Shown: one piece after another, positions 58,970 through 64,000 of the stretch | How positions within the stretch are numbered: position 1 is the stretch's first letter | How the letters are laid out: each line of letters begins with the position of its first letter | Assembly (NCBI GenBank): GCA_022559845.1 | Contig: JAHNEJ010001593.1 | Span: forward strand, 1-64,000 | DNA from: Amorphophallus konjac | Taxonomy: Eukaryota; Streptophyta; Magnoliopsida; Alismatales; Araceae | Reading direction: 5' to 3' | Length of the DNA stretch: 64,000 bases | Position numbers and translations under genes: made by a program | The notes under the pieces: model-generated | The model's input: the letters and a program-made list of their open reading frames with translations, nothing else | Databases searched by the model: none | What the model was told of the DNA's origin: nothing

Positions 58970-59440
58970 AGGGGCCCAGGGTGGTGACCCTGGAAAAAAC
59001 CCTCCGATGCTTAAGTCATCAAGACAGTAGAGCTCTGTGTGAAGAAGAAGAGGAAGGAGACAGGGGGTGGGCACGAGATCGCCCTCTACCAAAAAGGGTG
59101 GGTGAGAGTGCTCAGAATGTCTTACCTTTCCGGAGGATTTCCTTTGATTTTTATAGTGGTTCGTTCCTTCTTTGAGGACAAGGGGAGAGAGAGTGTTTAG
59201 GGGGCGTTACCCTTTAAATGTGGATTCTCCCTCGTTCGAGGGCGCTTACCCTTCTTTCCTCTTGTCCCCTCAACTTCTCTTGATCGATTATGCTCGGTCG
59301 CCATTTGGACTTTCTCCGAGCGACCATTACTCGGAGTCCGAACCCGGAGGCCACCTGAGTTGTGTCGGTCCGAGTGAGTTGGGCTCCTTGATAAGTGGGT
59401 CCAATAATGGGGCTGTCACTCGTGGGCTCTACGGGTCCAG
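58970..59440 (-). repeat. Family R repeat, diverged copy 3
   Basis: Shares AACCCTCCGATGCTTAAGTC and the following purine-rich stretch with 60700-60760, and a reverse-strand ACTATAAAAATC TATA-like motif near 59150. The remainder is poorly conserved. Confidence 0.45.
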
Positions 59441-60559
59441 TAAGACATCATTGGGCCACACATCTTTTGGGTCGCTAATTTATCTCTCTCCAGAAAGAAA
59501 ACTTAAACCTCGTTCCTTTTTAATGAGGATTTTTTTTTGTTCTCCCAAGTGCTATCATCTCATATAAATCAATCATGGATAAGAATTTGTAAGATGGCTT
59601 GACATAATAAATTGTACGCCAAAATGTGCAATACTCTTCCCAACTAACTAGATAAGATGCATCCCCGGTCTCCCAATCCCACGTGAAATTAGAGTGCATC
59701 CTACACAATTCCCAAAAAGACTTTGACACCGGTGGCTGTGTCCAGTTCTAGATTAGCTTTCTTTATTTTCCGATTCCAACCCACGAAAGAGTGAAATCTC
59801 ATATAGAAACATAAATGGTTGAAGCTTTCTAATTAATTGTTTAGAAATCAATTTATTGGACATTCTTACGGATGATTTTGCTTCCAGAAATAATTTGTTT
59901 ACAAAAATACACGAAAGTGATTTCTTGTGACATTCCGGCTGGTTCTTTAGCTTAATGATCCTTTTGAAACTCTTAATGGGCCGGGCTGAAAATTCTAAAG
60001 AGAACTGCAAGGTGGGAGATTTGGGGTTGGGTCGATAGGCAAGGGCATTAGGATTGGGTTCTAAAAGGATGATAGGTTTGGTTTGGTGGGTGAACCTAAC
60101 AAGGTCCTGTTTGAATCAGGGATAAGTTTTGAGGATAATAGCTGTAACTCATTTTGAGTTAATTTACTTTTATTTTTATTCTCATATATGTTTGATATGT
60201 GAGGAGATACGTATATCGATATCTTTATTACTCGTTTGATAAAAAATAAAGATGCGAATGAGAATAAGTGCTAAGAAAGGTCTATATTACCCTTCTTATA
60301 CAGGGTTGAAGGGTATGACATTAATCTCCATTTGATTGAGAATAAGGGACACTTGGTTAAAATTTTCTATCTTGAACACAGTGGAAGGGCTTGCTTAACT
60401 ATTATTAACAATCTTAATTAGCACTCATGTAGCTCTTAATTAATTATTTCATCATAATCATGATCATCGATAATGTTTTTATTTTTTAGTAAATCTTCTT
60501 AAATATCATGCTCAAGGCAAATCAAACTATTGTTTAAGTCATTTTTTCTTTTGATGATA
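59441..60559. other. AT-rich non-coding stretch
   Basis: No gene recognised. Confidence 0.4.
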
Positions 60560-61257
60560 TTTAGTAGTATAGCGGCAGGAAAATAGTTCCTAGGCCACGT
60601 ACCACCTTCTCTATTTATTTGTTGGGAAAGTTATCTCGCGCCCGTGGAGCCCTGCACACACCAAGAAACCAGAACGGCGTCAGAAGGAGTCCCGGGTGTT
60701 ACCCCAGGGGACAACCCTCCGATGCTTAAGTCAGCAAGGGATTAATGATCAATAGAGAAGAGCTAGGTAGGAGAGAAGTAGAGGCCGTAGTAGATGATCC
60801 GAGAGGCGTGTAGGTCCTCCGCACGCGTGTTTGCCGCTCCCAGTGGACTCTTGGAGAGTGCTCGCTGGGTGGTAAGGCCGTGCAGGAGGAGGAAGCTTTC
60901 TGGTTGTAGCGGATGGCCTCTCTGCCGTAGTTGCAGGTTGGGTTGCTCTCTTCTCAGCAGGAAGCTCTAGTGGCCGGAGTGCTCACTGTGTCTCCTCTTG
61001 CGTAGTAGTATGGGGGTTTAGTAGAAGAATCTACCGTGCTCTTCTCTTCTGTCGATGTCCCTTTTATATGGATTGTCCTGGAGCGAGGGGCCTCATCCCT
61101 TGATAGGGAGGGATCCGTTTAGTAGAGTAACGTTCCCCCGCTATGTTGGAGGGAATTTCCCGTTGGAGGGCGATAGCCCCGGCGCTGGTTGGTCCCTGGG
61201 CGAGTCTTACGGCACTCATGGCGCGTGCTCGCCCGTTACGGGGTCAAGGCCGACGTC
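60560..61257 (-). repeat. Family R repeat, copy 4, inverted relative to copy 1
   Basis: Reverse complement of 52561-53215 over nearly its whole length. Contains CTCGCGCCCGTGGAG, GGGACAACCCTCCGATG, a TATA motif on the - strand near 61070 and GGGGTCAAGGCCGACG at the right end, where element D begins. Confidence 0.7.
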
Positions 61258-61450
61258 GTTGTAGACACGCCAAAATTGACATTATTTTGAGTATATTGCA
61301 TATCGCTCTGCGATGCCCCATTTGACCCTCGAATCAGCTTATTTGAGTGGTTTTCTCACTTTTCTTGAATTTTTCCTATTTTTCCTCATTTATCTCCTTT
61401 TTCCTATTTTTTTTAGATTTTTTGGGTATTTATCTCTATTTTCTGAATTA

Positions 61451-61877
61451 ACGCCCTTGATAGGGGCGTGTTTTTGAAACACGACCTTGACTGGGGCGTG
61501 TCTTTTCCATTTTATCTATTTATCCCCATTTTATCTATTTTATGAATTTTCTAAATACACGACCAGGGTAAGGGCGTGTTTTTATTAAAACACGACTTGT
61601 ACTAGGGCGTTTCTTAAGAAAGGACGACCACACTGGAGGGCGTCAATTCTTTTGGTTTGACCGACTTCCCCATTTGAGCTCTTGAAATTAACGCCCTTCC
61701 CAGGGGCGTGTTTTTGAAACGCGGCTTTGATTGAGGCGTGTTTTTCATGTTTCAAATATGGGGAGTTTTCATTTCTAAAAATTTGGTCTTGAGAAACGCC
61801 CTTGTGCAGGGCGTGTTTTTGAGAAACGCCCTATGGTAGGTCGTCAATTCTTAAATTAACGCCCTGACCTAAGGCGT
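61451..61877 (+). repeat. Array of 10 palindromic modules in element D LTR
   Basis: 19-21 bp modules of the type ACGCCCT, 5-6 nt, AGGGCGT start at 61451, 61481, 61559, 61592, 61624, 61691, 61719, 61796, 61826 and 61859. Steps within clusters are 28-33 nt; between clusters 67-78. Variants keep partial pairing, for example ACGACC with GGGGCGT. Spacers are T-rich, often GTTTTTGAAA. Confidence 0.88.
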
Positions 61878-62010
61878 GTTTCACCTTCTGGCTTCGCAGC
61901 CCTTTCCCCAGAGAGTCCTTGCCTCGTTAGACTCCTCCTCTATTTGGGCTCTTGCTGTTCTTATCCATTCCTCCTTTAATCTCTTCCCTTCTTATCACCT
62001 TTTCCTAACC

Positions 62011-62018
62011 TATTAATA
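62011..62018 (+). promoter_or_regulatory. Possible TATA element of element D
   Basis: TATTAATA just upstream of a long CT-rich leader-like block. If real, the 61451-61877 array is upstream of the transcript start. Weak match. Confidence 0.3.
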
Positions 62019-62081
62019 GAGGCTCTCGCCTCTGTTAAGGGGTTGGTTCCGATATTTCTTATTCTCCGCTGACGTTCTTCT

Positions 62082-62300
62082 ATTTTTTTTTCTTCTTCTT
62101 TCTATTGTTCTTCTTGTGTGCTGCTTCTTTTCTTTTTTCTTCCTTCTTCTTCCTCCCTTTCTTCTTCTTCTTTCCCCTTCTTCTGCTGTCTTCTCCGTAT
62201 TCTCCTTCTTCTTCTTCTTCTTCTGCCTCCTTCTTCTTCTTCTTCTTATTCTTCTTCTTCTGCTTCTTCTCTTTTTCTTCTGTTGTTTTCTTTTCTTTTT
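62082..62300 (+). repeat. Polypyrimidine (TTC)n-rich block
   Basis: Imperfect TTC/TTCT repeats, ending TTTTTACAG. Confidence 0.85.
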
Positions 62301-62980
62301 ACAGGAACCGAAGGTAGGGTGGCATTGGCTAAGGAGAGGCTTCTTCACGGTTCAAGTCTTCATCCCTTTTGAAGCCTTTCTCCCATCGAGCATTCAAGCC
62401 AAAAGAGCCACCAAACAAGATTTTTCTATCTTATCTCCCCCTTATTTGTATTTTTTTCATTAGTTCATGCATGCATCATGTTTCATTATTATATTAATTT
62501 TTCTCAACTATCATTGAGATCTCCCCTTTAGTGCATCTCTTGCACTCTTTCCCCATTGTATTTTTACATGCATTCATACCTCCTACACCCTCTTTGCATA
62601 GGGGTTTAAGGGCCAACACCCTTAAGGTGTGTATTTCATATGTTATCATGCTCACCTTTCTATTATGAACTTGATGCTACACACACATTATTTCTAATCC
62701 ATATCTTTTGGTGTTGTTGTCTTTGTTTTGCAAGGGTAACCAAAGTTGAAAGACTCTCTTCATCGGCCGGCCGATTTTGAAGAGAAAAGGAGTACTCACA
62801 TCCCCGCGCTTTCAAGGTATTCTTCGCGATCTCTCCCCTTCATTAATTGTTATATCTTTTGAGGCGTTCGCGTCTCTGGCGATCACACAACCTCCTTTTA
62901 GCACCTCGTGCTATTTTTATTGCTTTCATCATATCCCTTACTTTTTATATTTAAGTGGATTTTAAAATAGATCTACAAAT

Positions 62981-62998
62981 TGGCGATCACGGTGGGAC
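62981..62998 (+). other. Primer-binding site of element D
   Basis: TGGCGATCACGGTGGGAC begins 3 bp after the LTR end. TGG start and position fit a tRNA primer site; the tRNA is not Met, and Arg is a guess by analogy with Ogre-type elements. Confidence 0.7.
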
Positions 62999-63146
62999 AC
63001 TTTGTGTTCCTCCTTTATTACCCCTTTCCCCTTGGCACCCTCGCGTGCCCTTTTGATATTCATATTTATTGATTGCATGTTGTTGGCTCTGTGAGTGTTC
63101 TCTCTGTTATTGCTGGCCGCGAAGGTTTCCTGGAGACAGTTAATTC

Positions 63147-63485
63147 ACGCCTCTGGAAGAGGCGTTTTTATTGATTTAACGCCCTAACCAAGGGCGTCTT
63201 CTTCATATTTTACGCCCTCAGACAGGGCGTTTTCCAGCTTACTTCCGAGCTTTCTTGCTTTATATTGCTGCCTGTGAATTCACGCCCTACTACAGGGCGT
63301 CTTTTACTTGATTAGCGCCCCACGTCAGGGCGTGTCTTTGGATTCGACGCCCTCTGGACAGGGCGTCCTTTTATGGATAGCGCCTAACCCTAAGGCGCGT
63401 TTTACTCTGCCCCTGCGCCCTTCAGGTTGATTCACGACAGTCACACCGTCGTGTCTTTTTTTATTAGCGCCCCCTGCCAGGGCGT
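63147..63485 (+). repeat. Array of 9 palindromic modules in the leader of element D
   Basis: Modules start at 63147, 63179, 63212, 63282, 63315, 63347, 63380, 63434 and 63467. Most read ACGCCCT, 5-6 nt, AGGGCGT; variants pair with themselves: ACGCCTCT/AGAGGCGT, GCGCCT/AGGCGCGT, CACGAC/GTCGTG. Steps within clusters are 32-33 nt. It lies downstream of the primer site and so in the packaged RNA leader. Confidence 0.9.
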
Positions 63486-64000
63486 GTTTTTACTGTGGGT
63501 TTCCAGAACCCTTCCCGTGGGTGAGTTTTCATGCTTATCTTTGTTGATTGATCATTATTGTGCTGTTTGGCCTAATTTCCCCTGTTGCATTCATATTTGC
63601 ATTTGGTTTGGGAGACCTCCTCTCTCTTCATTAGGATCCACACACCCTCTTGGAATCGGGACGACCCTCCATTGAGCATTCCGTCTCTTTGGACCGGAGA
63701 TCCCTTTTCCAAGCCTCCATAAGCCCCCGCACCCGTGGATTCCCTCACGGACGCCGGGCAGGTTGTACCCTTTTGAAGTCCCGGGATTAGTTGGCCTAAA
63801 CGTGGTGAGAGAGTGTTCCTAGTTGGCATTGAAGTTCAAATCATATTGAAACTAGGTTCCCCCCTTGTGTGAATCATTCCAAACTTTGCTAAAATCTTTA
63901 ATTCACCAAGGTTCAAACAAATAAAAATCAAGGTAACCATTCCAACTTGTGTGTTTCTTTGCAAATTGTTTGCACATTATTTGGATTGCGTAATGCCTTA
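63486..64000 (+). other. Leader of element D, continuing past the window
   Basis: No ORF of note and no further clear modules. Confidence 0.4.

Larger units (their letters stand above)
61260..62977 (+). repeat. 5' LTR of element D
   Basis: 1,718 bp with 6-bp perfect inverted termini TGTAGA/TCTACA followed after 3 bp by a primer site. No second LTR in the window to confirm it. Contains the palindrome array 61451-61877, a TATTAATA motif (62011) and a polypyrimidine block (62082-62300). Chance ORFs in the CT-rich block are not genes. Confidence 0.75.
61260..64000 (+). mobile_element. Element D: 5' part of an LTR retrotransposon (Tat/Ogre-like guess)
   Basis: An LTR with matching ends TGTAGA...TCTACA (61260-62977), a primer site at 62981 and a leader running beyond the window. 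The TGTAGACAC start and a TGGCGA-type primer site resemble plant Tat/Ogre elements (inference). No coding region is reached. D is inserted at or near the end of family R copy 4. Confidence 0.75.

Noticed and set aside
29767..62463. Ser/Leu- or Phe/Ser-rich ORFs over microsatellites (29.8, 48.2, 49.3 and 62.1-62.4 kb)
   Set aside because: Direct translations of CT, GA or TTC repeats.

Overview
This is nuclear DNA of a flowering plant. Evidence: several families of plant-type LTR retrotransposons nested in one another, TRIM, SINE-like and MITE insertions with target-site duplications, many dinucleotide repeats, and one plant-specific ALOG (LSH/G1-like) gene. The ALOG gene is very rich in G and C at third codon positions, which leans towards a monocot, but that is an inference. 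No rRNA, tRNA gene or CRISPR array is seen.

Layout. 1-10309: element A, an intact young Ty3/gypsy chromovirus on the + strand (LTR, Met-tRNA primer site, one uninterrupted gag-pol frame of about 1,555 codons, polypurine tract, LTR); only the first 6 bp lie outside the window. A is inserted into element B (10310-14805, - strand), of which one LTR-like region and part of an unrecognised ORF remain. 15209-25344: element C, an older, stop-riddled relative of A on the - strand, inserted in a C-rich block (14806-15208 plus 25345-26574). 26577-28375: a decayed Ty1/copia RT-RNase H remnant and its 3' LTR start. 28.7-48 kb: AT-rich, gene-poor DNA with small transposons (PIF/Harbinger-like 31797-32673, SINE-like 32766-32890, TRIM 34207-34537, hAT-like MITE 35490-35945, SINE-like 42871-42990, MITEs 44620-44876 and 45686-46056). 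50100-50759 (- strand): the ALOG transcription-factor gene, the only convincing host gene, with long GA/CT tracts on both sides. 52.5-61.26 kb: copies of a dispersed TATA-bearing repeat (family R), one split by a MULE-like insertion (54753-55995), and a second, almost core-less TRIM (57753-58001). 61260-64000: the 5' LTR, primer site and leader of element D, another LTR retrotransposon on the + strand.

Main observation. Elements A, C and D, and in a looser form B, carry arrays of short imperfect palindromes in their LTRs or leaders. In A there are 16 modules of 25-26 bp per LTR, downstream of the TATA box. In D there are 10 modules in the LTR and 9 more after the primer site. Modules come in pairs, triplets or one quartet at a start-to-start step of about 30-33 nt, separated by longer gaps. 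Arm sequences differ between elements, even between A and its relative C, while pairing of the arms and the step are kept. This looks like a conserved architecture of RNA hairpins or of phased binding sites, and no standard LTR feature explains it.
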